This document shows positions 1 to 7,979 of a DNA stretch of 40,164 bases, piece after piece. The translations under genes and the position numbers were made by a program. The DNA comes from an uncultured Collinsella sp. Lineage in GTDB: Bacteria > Actinomycetota > Coriobacteriia > Coriobacteriales > Coriobacteriaceae. Location: assembly GCA_900757495.1 (NCBI GenBank), contig CAAENX010000025.1, positions 1-40,164 of the forward strand, written 5' to 3'. The stretch's first letter is position 1. Every line of letters begins with the position of its first letter. The notes below the pieces were generated by a model. The model was not told the origin of the DNA. It worked only from the letters and a program-made list of their open reading frames with translations, and ran no database searches.

Positions 1-13
1 GGGCGCCGCCCAC

Positions 14-132
14 CGGTCAGCGGCCAGAGCATGGGGGGCACGCCCGGTCCCGTTCCGAACCCGGAAGCTAAGCCCCATCGCGCCGAGAGTACTGCGGGGT
101 GAGCCCGTGGGAGGCCAGGGCGCCGCTGACCG
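14..132 (+). rRNA. 5S ribosomal RNA
   Basis: The 5S rRNA of the large ribosomal subunit. The universally conserved core CCGTTCCGAACCCGGAAG is present near 49-66, and the two ends close a long helix I: bases 11-24 pair with 122-135, so the pairing extends a few bases beyond the likely mature ends. I set the ends from the usual 10-bp helix I, giving about 119 nt. It is presumably the last gene of an rRNA operon whose 16S and 23S genes lie left of the window, because a strong terminator follows at once. The mature ends are uncertain by a few bases. Confidence 0.95.
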
Positions 133-166
133 GTGGACGGCACCGAGCCGTACGCTTGACTTTGAG

Positions 167-198
167 AAGGGGGAGGCCTCGCGGCCTCCCCCTTTTTT
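167..198 (+). terminator. Rho-independent terminator of the rRNA operon
   Basis: A perfect 10-bp GC stem (169-178 with 183-192) closes a TCGC tetraloop and is followed by six T. It lies 35 bases after the 5S gene and would end the rRNA transcript. Confidence 0.93.
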
Positions 199-265
199 GC
201 GTTATATACATGTAGTGCTTTGGGACCTAGCTTCCCCGTATACGCTCTTACTGTTTGGCTGTTTT

Positions 266-296
266 TTGAGTCCTTCTAGTGTATTTGAGCGATAAT
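266..296 (+). promoter_or_regulatory. Possible promoter for coaE
   Basis: TTGAGT (266-271) and GATAAT (291-296) resemble -35 and -10 boxes, but the 19-base spacer is longer than the ideal 17. The AT-rich stretch between the rRNA terminator and coaE needs a promoter, and this is the best pair I see. Confidence 0.4.
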
Positions 297-324
297 TACT
301 CGCATTGGCGTTAGGGAGGGCTTG

Positions 325-966
325 ATGTTTACCGTATTTGTCTTTGGCAATATTGCTTCGGGTAAGTCGACTGCCTGCCGCTATTTCGAATCTCGTGGCG
401 CTATGCTTATCGATCTGGATGAGCTTGCAAAATCGCTGTATGTGCCGGGCTCTGATATCGTCAATGCTCTCGCGGATGAATTCGGTTGGGACATTTTGGA
501 TGAGGAAGGCGGCATTCGCCGCAGTATCCTCGCTTCTCGAGCTTTCGCTTCTCCTGATTCGGTCGCACGGCTCAATGGCATCGTGCATCCCGTTCTGATT
601 GAACAGCTTTCGCTTAGGATTCTCGATCCGGTTTGTTGTACGGTTTCATCTCCCCGTTATCCCTTTGCGGTGGTCGAGGTTTCAGCTCCGACTGGTTTTG
701 AGGATGCATTTGGCTTGGCTGATGAAATTCTGGTCATTAGCGCCCCTTTGTCAGTTCGTCGCGAGCGCGCTATTCAACGTGGCATGGAGCCATCTGATTT
801 CGATGCCCGTTCTGCTTGCCAGCCCGATGAGTCTGCGCTGTGCAATCTCGCTACAACGGTGATTGATAATTCGGCAGCCGATAATTCGCTCTTTGAGCAG
901 CTTGACTCATGGCTTGCATGCCACGGGTTTATAGATACTCCGGATAAGGAGGAGGCCGATGCCTAA
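325..966 (+). CDS. coaE: Dephospho-CoA kinase
   Basis: Catalyses the last step of coenzyme A synthesis, ATP-dependent phosphorylation of the 3'-hydroxyl of dephospho-CoA, in the cytosol. The 213-residue product begins with a P-loop, GNIASGKST (residues 8-16), followed by the family's LIDLDELAK segment and a VHP motif after the region that binds the substrate. Length fits the family (about 200). I chose ATG 325 over the in-frame TTG at 322 because GGAGGG (315-320) is correctly spaced only from the ATG. The last 8 bases overlap the lytic transglycosylase gene, so the two are translationally coupled. The C-terminal third is less conserved than usual, but the call is secure. Confidence 0.9.
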   Translation: MFTVFVFGNIASGKSTACRYFESRGAMLIDLDELAKSLYVPGSDIVNALADEFGWDILDEEGGIRRSILASRAFASPDSVARLNGIVHPVLIEQLSLRILDPVCCTVSSPRYPFAVVEVSAPTGFEDAFGLADEILVISAPLSVRRERAIQRGMEPSDFDARSACQPDESALCNLATTVIDNSAADNSLFEQLDSWLACHGFIDTPDKEEADA

Positions 967-1540
967 GGCACGTTTCTTTACGTGGTATCGCGTGGCGCCA
1001 CTTGCCGTTGTGTTCGTCTTCGGCCTTATTTCGCTTGTCTACTCGTGTGCCCCTGCCGCTTTCTTTAAGCCGCTGTATCCGATTGACTACGAGGCGTATG
1101 TAAAGCAATCCAGTATTTCGCATAATTTGGATCCGTATCTGGTGTGCGCTGTCATTAAGTCGGAATCGAATTGGGACCCCGAGGCCGAGTCGAATCAGGG
1201 TGCTCAGGGATTGATGCAGCTGATGCCCGAGACTGCCCAGGATATGATTGCCAAGGGCCTTGTCGACGGAGGGGAGTATTCGGCCGACAATCTTAACGAT
1301 CCGGCTACGAATATCGAGTTTGGCTGCGCATACCTCTCGTATCTTCTGGCCTATTTCAATGGGTCGACGGATAGTGCCATCGCCGCCTATAACGCCGGTA
1401 TGGGCAATGTCGACGGATGGGCGCAGCAGAACACGTCACTCCATAATGCGATTACCTTCCCTGAAACTCAGGCTTATCTGATTCGCGTCAATAATGCCTG
1501 GGTTCGATATAAGACTCTCTATCCCGATCGGTTCGTATAG
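959..1540 (+). CDS. Membrane-anchored lytic transglycosylase (SLT domain)
   Basis: Cleaves the MurNAc-GlcNAc bond of peptidoglycan with formation of 1,6-anhydroMurNAc, outside the membrane. The protein has 193 residues. Residues 11-31 form one hydrophobic segment that acts as a signal anchor; the Cys at the end of this segment is not in a proper lipobox. The SLT/goose-lysozyme-like domain covers about 45-190, with catalytic Glu69 in IKSESNW, GLMQLMP (84-90) and AYNAGMG downstream, all hallmark motifs. ATG 959 overlaps the coaE end and is preceded by AAGGAGGAGG. The family has a role in wall turnover; the specific partner here cannot be told. Confidence 0.9.
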   Translation: MPKARFFTWYRVAPLAVVFVFGLISLVYSCAPAAFFKPLYPIDYEAYVKQSSISHNLDPYLVCAVIKSESNWDPEAESNQGAQGLMQLMPETAQDMIAKGLVDGGEYSADNLNDPATNIEFGCAYLSYLLAYFNGSTDSAIAAYNAGMGNVDGWAQQNTSLHNAITFPETQAYLIRVNNAWVRYKTLYPDRFV

Positions 1541-1560
1541 GACTAAGCCCACCGCCCGCG

Positions 1561-1566
1561 TATACT
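1561..1566 (+). promoter_or_regulatory. Probable -10 box of uvrB
   Basis: TATACT lies 26 bases before the chosen uvrB start. No good -35 is visible 16-18 bases upstream. A start point near 1573 would exclude the upstream in-frame ATG at 1571 and support translation from 1592. I see no LexA box here, unlike at uvrA. Confidence 0.45.
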
Positions 1567-1591
1567 GCAGATGTATGAGTTAGGAGTATCC

Positions 1592-3832
1592 ATGGCGGAA
1601 TTTGAAGTAGAACGCGTTGGTGGTGAACTTAAGCGCTTTGGCGTTGAGGGCGCTGATGTGCCGTTTAAGGTCGTGTCTCCATACGAGCCCGCTGGTTCCC
1701 AGCCTAAGGCCATTGAGTCACTTGTGCGGGGCGTGAGGGACGGAGACCGCTATCAGGTTTTGCTGGGTGTGACTGGTTCGGGTAAGACTTTTACGATGGC
1801 CAAAACCATTGAGGCCTTGGGTAAGCCGACCCTTGTCATGGCTCCGAATAAAACGCTCGCCGCTCAGCTTGCGAGCGAGCTCAAAGAGTTCTTTCCCAAT
1901 AACGCTGTGGTCTACTTCGTTTCGTACTACGACTACTATCAGCCCGAGGCGTATGTGCCGCAAAGCGATACATATATCGAGAAAGACTCCTCGATTAACG
2001 AAGAGGTCGAGATGCTGCGCCATCAGGCGACCGCGTCACTGCTCTCTCGACGTGATGTGATCGTTGTCGCATCGGTCTCGTGTATCTATGGCATTGGCTC
2101 TCCTGAGGACTATGCGGGTCTGGCTCCAAACGTCGACAAGAAGGTGCCGCTCGAGCGCGATGACTTTATCCATGCGCTTATCGACATTCAATATGATCGT
2201 AATGACTATGACCTGGCACGTGGCACGTTCCGCGTGCGCGGCGATGTTGTTGACGTGTATCCGCCTTATGCCGAGCATCCGTTGCGGTTTGAGTTCTTTG
2301 GCGACGAGGTCGAGCTGATTGCCGAGATCGATGAGGTCACCGGTGAGATGCTTCGTGAGTACGAGGCCATTCCCGTATGGCCGGCATCGCACTACGTGAC
2401 CGAGAAGCCGAAGGTCAAGGCGGCTCTGAAATCGATCAGCGAAGAGTGCGAGAAGCGCGTGGCGGAGCTCAAGGCGACCGACAAGTTGCTCGAGGCGCAG
2501 CGTCTGCAGCAGCGTACCGATTATGATCTTGAGATGCTCGAGACGATGGGCTTTTGCAACGGCATCGAGAACTACTCGCGTCATCTGGACGGTCGCAAGC
2601 CGGGTGAGCCGCCGTTTACCCTAATCGATTACTTTCCCAAGGATATGCTCTGCATCATCGATGAGAGCCATGTGACGGTGCCGCAGATTCGCGGCATGCA
2701 CGAAGGTGACCGCTCGCGTAAGGTGACGCTGGTGGAACACGGTTTTCGCCTGCCCTCGGCGCTCGATAACCGCCCGCTTCGTTTCGATGAGTTTGAGGCA
2801 AGGATCCCCCAGTTTATCTATGTTTCGGCCACGCCGGGCGACTATGAGCTGCGGGTTAGCCAGAACGACGTTGAGCAGATTATTCGTCCGACCGGTCTGC
2901 TCGATCCCAAGATCGACGTTCGTCCGGTCCGAGGCCAGATTGACGATCTTGAGGACGAGATTCGCGAGCGCGTTGCCCGCAAGGAGCGCGTGCTGGTGAC
3001 CACGTTGACCAAGCGCATGGCCGAGGACCTGACCGACCATCTGCTCGACGCGGGCATTAAGGTCAATTACATGCACTCTGATACGGCGACAATGGACCGT
3101 GTCGAGATCTTGCGAACGCTGCGCGAGGGCAAGATCGATGTTCTCGTTGGCATCAACCTGCTTCGCGAGGGCTTGGATCTTCCCGAGGTCTCACTGGTGG
3201 CAATTCTCGATGCCGATAAGGAAGGCTTCTTGCGCAACCGCCGTTCGCTGATTCAGACGATTGGCCGTGCGGCCCGTAACGCCGATGGCGAAGTCATCAT
3301 GTATGCAGACGTTGTGACCGATTCGATGAAAGAGGCCATCGAGGAGACGCAGCGCCGTCGCGAGATTCAGATGGCATATAACGAAGAACATGGCATTGTG
3401 CCCAAGACAGTGCGCAAGGCTATCAACGACATTTCGAGCTTTATTGCCGAGGCCGAAAAGACTGTGGGCTCGAAGGGACGCTCGAAGGGCGACTCTCTGG
3501 GTCACGGCGCATTCTATACACCCGACGAAAACGGTGAGGGCGCCGTGCCGGAGACGGTGGCACCCGAGCAGACGCTTGCCGAGCAGCTGGAAGGGCTACC
3601 GCATGACGAGCTCGTGCGGATTGTCGAGACCATGGAGGAAGACATGCGTAACGCTTCCGCCGCCATGGACTTTGAGGAGGCGGCACGTCTGCGCGATGCC
3701 GTCGTTCAGATTCGAGCGATGCTTGAGGGCGCATCTGAGGACGAAACGATCGAGCGTTTGCGTTCGCAGGCTCGCAAGGGCTCTACCTTTGCTTCGGGCA
3801 GAAAACGCCAGGGTGCACGATTCAGGAAGTAG
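1592..3832 (+). CDS. uvrB: Excinuclease ABC subunit B
   Basis: The helicase-like damage-verification subunit of nucleotide excision repair. It is loaded on DNA by UvrA and recruits UvrC. The protein has 746 residues, somewhat longer than the usual 660-700. Walker A is GVTGSGKT (59-66), and the damage-probing beta-hairpin is recognised by YYDYYQPEAYVP. The DESH box follows, then helicase motifs V-VI (LLREGLDLPEV, QTIGRAARN), and a C-terminal UVR domain (MDFEEAARLRD) that binds UvrC. The extra length is a Gly/Glu-rich linker before the UVR domain and a basic tail. TAGGAG (1581-1586) is spaced for ATG 1592; the ATG at 1571 has no ribosome binding site. Confidence 0.97.
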   Translation: MAEFEVERVGGELKRFGVEGADVPFKVVSPYEPAGSQPKAIESLVRGVRDGDRYQVLLGVTGSGKTFTMAKTIEALGKPTLVMAPNKTLAAQLASELKEFFPNNAVVYFVSYYDYYQPEAYVPQSDTYIEKDSSINEEVEMLRHQATASLLSRRDVIVVASVSCIYGIGSPEDYAGLAPNVDKKVPLERDDFIHALIDIQYDRNDYDLARGTFRVRGDVVDVYPPYAEHPLRFEFFGDEVELIAEIDEVTGEMLREYEAIPVWPASHYVTEKPKVKAALKSISEECEKRVAELKATDKLLEAQRLQQRTDYDLEMLETMGFCNGIENYSRHLDGRKPGEPPFTLIDYFPKDMLCIIDESHVTVPQIRGMHEGDRSRKVTLVEHGFRLPSALDNRPLRFDEFEARIPQFIYVSATPGDYELRVSQNDVEQIIRPTGLLDPKIDVRPVRGQIDDLEDEIRERVARKERVLVTTLTKRMAEDLTDHLLDAGIKVNYMHSDTATMDRVEILRTLREGKIDVLVGINLLREGLDLPEVSLVAILDADKEGFLRNRRSLIQTIGRAARNADGEVIMYADVVTDSMKEAIEETQRRREIQMAYNEEHGIVPKTVRKAINDISSFIAEAEKTVGSKGRSKGDSLGHGAFYTPDENGEGAVPETVAPEQTLAEQLEGLPHDELVRIVETMEEDMRNASAAMDFEEAARLRDAVVQIRAMLEGASEDETIERLRSQARKGSTFASGRKRQGARFRK

Positions 3833-3836
3833 CAAA

Positions 3837-3870
3837 CAGGCCCCGAGTTCCCTGTGGAGCTCGGGGCCTG
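3837..3870. terminator. Bidirectional hairpin between convergent genes
   Basis: CAGGCCCCGAG (3837-3847) pairs perfectly with 3860-3870 around a 12-base loop. It lies between the ends of uvrB and the leftward FAD gene. No run of T follows on the plus strand and only a short TTTGCT on the minus strand, so it is a stem with weak terminator tails. Confidence 0.6.
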
Positions 3871-3897
3871 CATCGTTCGGACGCGGGAGTTCGTGCA

Positions 3898-5538
3898 CTA
3901 GAGGTCTGCTATCAGCGCCTCGGCGCAACGGATGCCGTCGGTGGCGGCACTCATGATGCCGCCGGCATATCCGGCACCCTCGCCGCAAGGGTAAAGGCCC
4001 GGAGTCGACACGGCGTGGCATGTTCGATCGCGGGTGACGGTGACCGGGGAGCTCGAACGCGTCTCCACGCCAGTGAGGACCGCATCGGGGCGGTCATAGC
4101 CACGCAGTTTCTTACCGAGCAAGGGAATTCCCAAACGAAGCGATTCGACGATATGCTGCGGGAGGGCATCGTCGATCGCCGTCCAGGTCACGCCAAGTGG
4201 ATAGGTTGGTTTTACCTTTCCGGGTGCCGTGCTGGCGCGTCTAGCAAGGAAATCTCCGACGAGCTGAGCCGGCGCGTTCCAGTTGGAGCCGCCCAGGCGA
4301 TAGGCGGCTCGCTCGCAGGCGCGCTGGAGTTCAATGCCTGCGAGCGGGTCATCGCCGGGAAGGTCGTCAGGTGTGACGTTAACGAGTAGGGCGGCATTCG
4401 CGTTGTGCCCGTCGCGGGCATTGAGGCTGGCGCCGTTGACGCACAGATGGCCCTGCTCGGAAGAAGCCGCGACAACCTGTCCGCCGGGGCACATGCAAAA
4501 CGAGAACACGCTGCGGCCGTTGGGGAGATGGGCGACAAGCTTGTAGGGGGCTGCTCCGAGTGCCGGGTGCCCCGCCGAAGGGCCATATTGGGCACGGTCG
4601 ATGTCGCGCTGTGGATGCTCGATGCGCACACCCATGGCAAAGGTCTTTTGCGCGAGGGCAACGTTATGTTCCTTGAGAAGCTCGAATACGTCGCGGGCGG
4701 AATGGCCGCAGGCGAGAATGAGGCGCTTTGTGGCGATTGTCTCGCTTGCGGTTTCTTGGGGCGGTTGGACATCTACGCCGGTGATGGCGCCAGATCCATC
4801 GGTTCGAATATTGACGAGCTTTGTTCGATAGCGGACGGTTCCGCCGAGTTGCTCGATGCGCCGAGAAATGTTGGTGACGACGGTGGGGAGGATGTCGGAG
4901 CCAATGTGCGGCTTGGCATCCCACAGGATGTCGCGAGGTGAGCCCGCTTCGACGAAGGTCTCAAGAATCAGTCGATGGGCGGGATTCTTGGTTCCCGTGT
5001 TGAGCTTGCCGTCCGAGAAGGTCCCTGCGCCGCCCAGGCCAAATTGAATATTGCATTCGGGGTCGAGGGTGCGCTCCTTAAGAAAGAGGTCAATCGCTTC
5101 CGAGCGGCGAAGTGCGGGGTCGCCGCGCTCGATGAGCAAGGGCTTCAGACCCGCTTCGGCAAGGGTGAGTGCGGCGAAAAGGCCAGCGCATCCGGCGCCG
5201 ACGACAACAGGGCGCTCTTTGGGTGCGCCGGAAACGGGGGAGGGGAATGAAGGCTCACTGTCGTCTATCGTGCGCACGCGTGAGCGGTCGCGCTCGGCCA
5301 CGCTGCCGAGCACTGTCTGCTCGATGTCTGGGCTCGTCAGCTCAACACGAAAGCTCAGGATGAAATGAACGTCTCGTTTTTTGCGGGCATCGATGGACTT
5401 GCGGTGGAGCTCGATGGACTTGATCTCGGAGTCTTTGCAACGTAGGACGCGTTTGACGACTCGCTTGCCAACGATGAGGCAAGCTTTTTCATCGCCGGCC
5501 TCATCGAGCGACGCAGTGACTTGGGTGATTTCGATCAT
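3898..5538 (-). CDS. FAD-dependent oxidoreductase, COG2509-type
   Basis: A flavoprotein of the uncharacterised COG2509 dehydrogenase family, 546 residues; substrate unknown. Residues 1-105 form the small N-terminal domain typical of this family, with a Lys/Arg-rich ARKKRDVHF segment. The FAD-binding Rossmann fold starts at VVVGAGCAG (about 111-119) and ends its dinucleotide strand at LLIERGD. The C-terminal segment LYPCGEGAGYAGGIMSAATDG is the conserved second FAD contact. I chose the ATG at 5538 because AAGGAG lies 6 bases upstream; a longer reading frame to 5709 has no support and crosses a hairpin. It is the last gene of the leftward mrp operon. Confidence 0.82.
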   Translation of the reverse strand: MIEITQVTASLDEAGDEKACLIVGKRVVKRVLRCKDSEIKSIELHRKSIDARKKRDVHFILSFRVELTSPDIEQTVLGSVAERDRSRVRTIDDSEPSFPSPVSGAPKERPVVVGAGCAGLFAALTLAEAGLKPLLIERGDPALRRSEAIDLFLKERTLDPECNIQFGLGGAGTFSDGKLNTGTKNPAHRLILETFVEAGSPRDILWDAKPHIGSDILPTVVTNISRRIEQLGGTVRYRTKLVNIRTDGSGAITGVDVQPPQETASETIATKRLILACGHSARDVFELLKEHNVALAQKTFAMGVRIEHPQRDIDRAQYGPSAGHPALGAAPYKLVAHLPNGRSVFSFCMCPGGQVVAASSEQGHLCVNGASLNARDGHNANAALLVNVTPDDLPGDDPLAGIELQRACERAAYRLGGSNWNAPAQLVGDFLARRASTAPGKVKPTYPLGVTWTAIDDALPQHIVESLRLGIPLLGKKLRGYDRPDAVLTGVETRSSSPVTVTRDRTCHAVSTPGLYPCGEGAGYAGGIMSAATDGIRCAEALIADL

Positions 5539-5554
5539 CGAGGTCTCCTTAGAT

Positions 5555-5588
5555 GCAAGAAAGAGGCCGCCCGGTGTCCCAGACGGCC
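5555..5588 (-). terminator. Hairpin between the two FAD oxidoreductase genes
   Basis: On the minus strand GGCCGTCTGG pairs with CCGGGCGGCC (10 bp, two G-U) around a GACA loop, followed by TCTTTCTT. It ends a few bases before the ribosome binding site of the downstream gene. It looks like a weak intrinsic terminator or transcript-stability element inside the operon. Confidence 0.5.
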
Positions 5589-5617
5589 CGAATGCGTTTT
5601 GATTATAGACTGCGCGG

Positions 5618-6889
5618 CTATAGGCTGCTTGCAGCGCGAATGCCCGAGATCCAAGCCCACGCAAGGTTGAAACCGCCACAATCGGCATCGATGTCAAGCG
5701 CCTCGCCACAGATGTAAAGTGGGGCGCCTGCCGCGTTGCTCACGCAGAGGTCGGGAGCTGAGACGCTTTCGATGGGCACGCCGCCGCGCGTGACCTGGGC
5801 TGAACGCTCCTCTGTCGTTCCCTCGACGAGCAGCTTAAAGTGCTTGAGGATTGAGACCAGATGGATGACGTCGTACGACCCGGGGTGGCACTGTTCGAAT
5901 GCGGCGCAGACAACGTGAGAGAGCTGCGGGGCGAGCATGCCGTCGAGCCAGTGGGGGTCGCGGGGCGAAAAGCCGCCGAGCAACTCAACTCGCTGGTTGA
6001 GCATATCGAGTAACTCGTCTTTGGAGAGGTCGGGGAAAACGTCGAGCAGAATCGTGTCGCCGCGCTGGACGCGACGGGAGAGGTTAAAGGCGGCAACGCC
6101 CGAGATGCCAAAGGTTCGGAAGAGCACTTCGCCGTCTTCGTGCCAGAGCTCCTCGTGATTGCGGGTGAGCGTCAAACGGGCGCGAACGCGCAGGCCATCC
6201 AGCGTCTTGAGCGCAGTCTGGTCGCCGAAGACCGATGCCGACACAGGGCAGAGGACGGGGTGTTGCGGGGTGAGGGGAAGATTGAACGTCTTCGCGATGT
6301 CGGCAGGGCTGCCGCCCGTAGCGATAATTACGGCCTTTGCCTGCAGCGTCTCGTTCGTGCGAGGGGTGTCGGCGAGTGCCTTCCGAAGCGAGCGGAGTTC
6401 CGATTTTCGGTCGTCGTGCTTTTTTGCCTTGAGTGCTCGCGCGGGACGGTCTATTTGGAGCGCCCAGCCCTCGGGGGCTTTAAATGCCGAGACAACGTTT
6501 GCTCCACAGATCAAAGTGATACCCAGACGATTGCAAGCGTTGAGAAGCGTATCGCGCACCGATTCGGCACGAAGGGAGCGTGGATACAGCCGGCCCTCCT
6601 CGGAGGTCGTCATGATGCCCAGCGAGGAGAAGAAACTGCCGAGCTCTTGCTCAGGCTGGGGACCCATGACGGATTCGACGAATTCGGGGTGGTTGTACCG
6701 CTGGAAATCAATTGATTCGTTGGAAAGGTTGCAGCGGCCGTTGCCGGTCGCAAGGAGTTTAAGGCCGCAGGCAACATCGCGCTCAACGATGCAGGCGCTT
6801 TTGCCTGCGCGTGCGGCCGTAATGGCGGCGGCGAGACCCGAGGCCCCGCCGCCGATTACCAAGACGTCATAGGAGGCGTTTGTGTTCAC
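5618..6889 (-). CDS. NAD(P)/FAD-dependent oxidoreductase, HI0933/YhiN/BaiN family
   Basis: A flavoprotein of 423 residues of the HI0933 family (TIGR00275), whose members include the bile acid reductase BaiN of Clostridium scindens and many uncharacterised proteins. GGGASG (13-18) begins the FAD-binding fold, the family signature ATGNGRCNLSN spans 47-57, and the C-terminal GEALDIDADCGGFNLAWAW is the second signature. A Lys/Arg-rich loop in the middle (RALKAKKHDDRKSEL) is not part of the usual core. It starts with GTG directly after the TAA of mrp (TAAGTG), so it is coupled to that gene. The substrate cannot be read from the sequence. Confidence 0.85.
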   Translation of the reverse strand: MNTNASYDVLVIGGGASGLAAAITAARAGKSACIVERDVACGLKLLATGNGRCNLSNESIDFQRYNHPEFVESVMGPQPEQELGSFFSSLGIMTTSEEGRLYPRSLRAESVRDTLLNACNRLGITLICGANVVSAFKAPEGWALQIDRPARALKAKKHDDRKSELRSLRKALADTPRTNETLQAKAVIIATGGSPADIAKTFNLPLTPQHPVLCPVSASVFGDQTALKTLDGLRVRARLTLTRNHEELWHEDGEVLFRTFGISGVAAFNLSRRVQRGDTILLDVFPDLSKDELLDMLNQRVELLGGFSPRDPHWLDGMLAPQLSHVVCAAFEQCHPGSYDVIHLVSILKHFKLLVEGTTEERSAQVTRGGVPIESVSAPDLCVSNAAGAPLYICGEALDIDADCGGFNLAWAWISGIRAASSL

Positions 6890-7720
6890 TTAGGCCTCGG
6901 CGGTCTCGTGCGGGGCGATGGCCTCGACGGCAGAGACGGCCTTGGGCAGCATGCCATCGGGCAGCGCGGTCTCAACCTCGCCCTTATCGCAGGCCTCGGC
7001 GAGTGACGGATTGATGGGAAGCTGACCCAAGATGTCGAGGTTGTAACGCTCGGCGACCTCGGGGAGCTTGCTCTTGCCAAAGACCTCGATCTTCTTGCCG
7101 CAATCGGGGCACTCGATATAGCTCATGTTTTCGACGATTCCCAGAATGGGGACGTTCATCTTCTCGGCCATGTTGACCGCCTTGGCGACGATCATCGAGA
7201 CCAGATCCTGCGGGCTCGTGACGATGACGATGCCATCGACGGGCAGCGACTGGAAGACGGTGAGGGCGACGTCGCCCGTTCCCGGAGGCATGTCGACCAG
7301 CAGGTAGTCGATGGGGCCCCATGAGGTTTCGCTCCAGAACTGCCTGATGGCACCCGCGATAACCGGACCGCGCCAGAGGACGGGGTCGGTTTCGTTTTGG
7401 AGCAGCAGGTTAGAGCTCATAACCTTAACGCCGTGCTCGGAGATTTCGGGCAGCATAAGGTTGCCGAGGGCATGGACGTGACGTCCGCTCATGCCGAACA
7501 TCTTAGGGATAGAGGGGCCGGTAATATCGGCATCGAGGACGCCGACCTTGTGACCGTGGCGGGAAAGCTCCGTAGCGATGGCGCCGGTGACGAATGACTT
7601 GCCGACGCCGCCCTTACCGGAAAGCACGGCGATAACGCGCTTGACCTCGGACAGCGTATTCTCCTCAAATTGCGACGGCGACGTTTGCCCGCCGGCTGCC
7701 TGTGCGTGCTCGCAACCCAT
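6890..7720 (-). CDS. mrp: Mrp/NBP35-type ATPase, iron-sulfur carrier
   Basis: A P-loop ATPase of the Mrp/ApbC/NBP35 family that binds and transfers iron-sulfur clusters to apoproteins in the cytosol. The protein has 276 residues. The deviant Walker A is GKGGVGKS (35-42), LVDMPPGTGD is Walker B (141-150), and CPDC (204-207) is the CxxC pair that bridges a cluster between two subunits. A short N-terminal tail carries Cys3. The start at 7720 is fixed by AAAGGAG; a longer frame to 7777 would begin at or inside the promoter. It leads the operon with two flavoproteins. Confidence 0.92.
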   Translation of the reverse strand: MGCEHAQAAGGQTSPSQFEENTLSEVKRVIAVLSGKGGVGKSFVTGAIATELSRHGHKVGVLDADITGPSIPKMFGMSGRHVHALGNLMLPEISEHGVKVMSSNLLLQNETDPVLWRGPVIAGAIRQFWSETSWGPIDYLLVDMPPGTGDVALTVFQSLPVDGIVIVTSPQDLVSMIVAKAVNMAEKMNVPILGIVENMSYIECPDCGKKIEVFGKSKLPEVAERYNLDILGQLPINPSLAEACDKGEVETALPDGMLPKAVSAVEAIAPHETAEA

Positions 7721-7775
7721 GTTTGACTCCTTTGTATATGTTGGGGCCGGAGCCCCGCGGTGTGACACGAGCGTC

Positions 7776-7805
7776 ATTGTACCCTCGTTTGCGAGCGGGA
7801 GTCAT
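7776..7805 (-). promoter_or_regulatory. Promoter of the mrp operon
   Basis: Read on the minus strand: ATGACT (-35), an 18-base spacer, then TACAAT (-10), about 45 bases before the predicted transcript leader reaches the mrp ATG. The spacer contains a short inverted repeat, CTCG-TTTG-CGAG (7784-7795), which could be an operator. Confidence 0.55.
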
Positions 7806-7904
7806 TCATGATGCGTGGTAGGCGATCGACGGTATTCGAAAGTACGGACCGAGCGTGCAGTCTGCGGCGTCAGGCAACGCAAAAGGTCTGCGAATCTTGA
7901 ATTA

Positions 7905-7918
7905 CGAACATCTGTGCG
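7905..7918 (+). promoter_or_regulatory. LexA (SOS) box upstream of uvrA
   Basis: CGAACATCTGTGCG matches the Gram-positive/actinobacterial LexA consensus CGAACATATGTTCG at 12 of 14 bases, with a perfect left half (CGAAC) and one mismatch in the right half. It lies 62 bases before the uvrA start, with a possible -10 (TAAACT, 7931-7936) just after it, so bound LexA would block transcription. Confidence 0.7.
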
Positions 7919-7979
7919 CGTCGAGTGCGCTAAACTCATCGTCAGTGTGATTTGAAGTTGTAGGAGGCAAGGAGCTTCC

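Noticed and set aside
1526..1536. LexA box before uvrB
   Set aside because: CGATCGGTTCG contains a GTTCG half, but the left half at the required distance (TCCCG) does not fit CGAAC, and it lies within the end of the transglycosylase gene.
5539..5709. N-terminal extension of the COG2509 flavoprotein
   Set aside because: It would cross the hairpin at 5565-5588 and enter the preceding gene, with no ribosome binding site, while AAGGAG sits just before the ATG at 5538.
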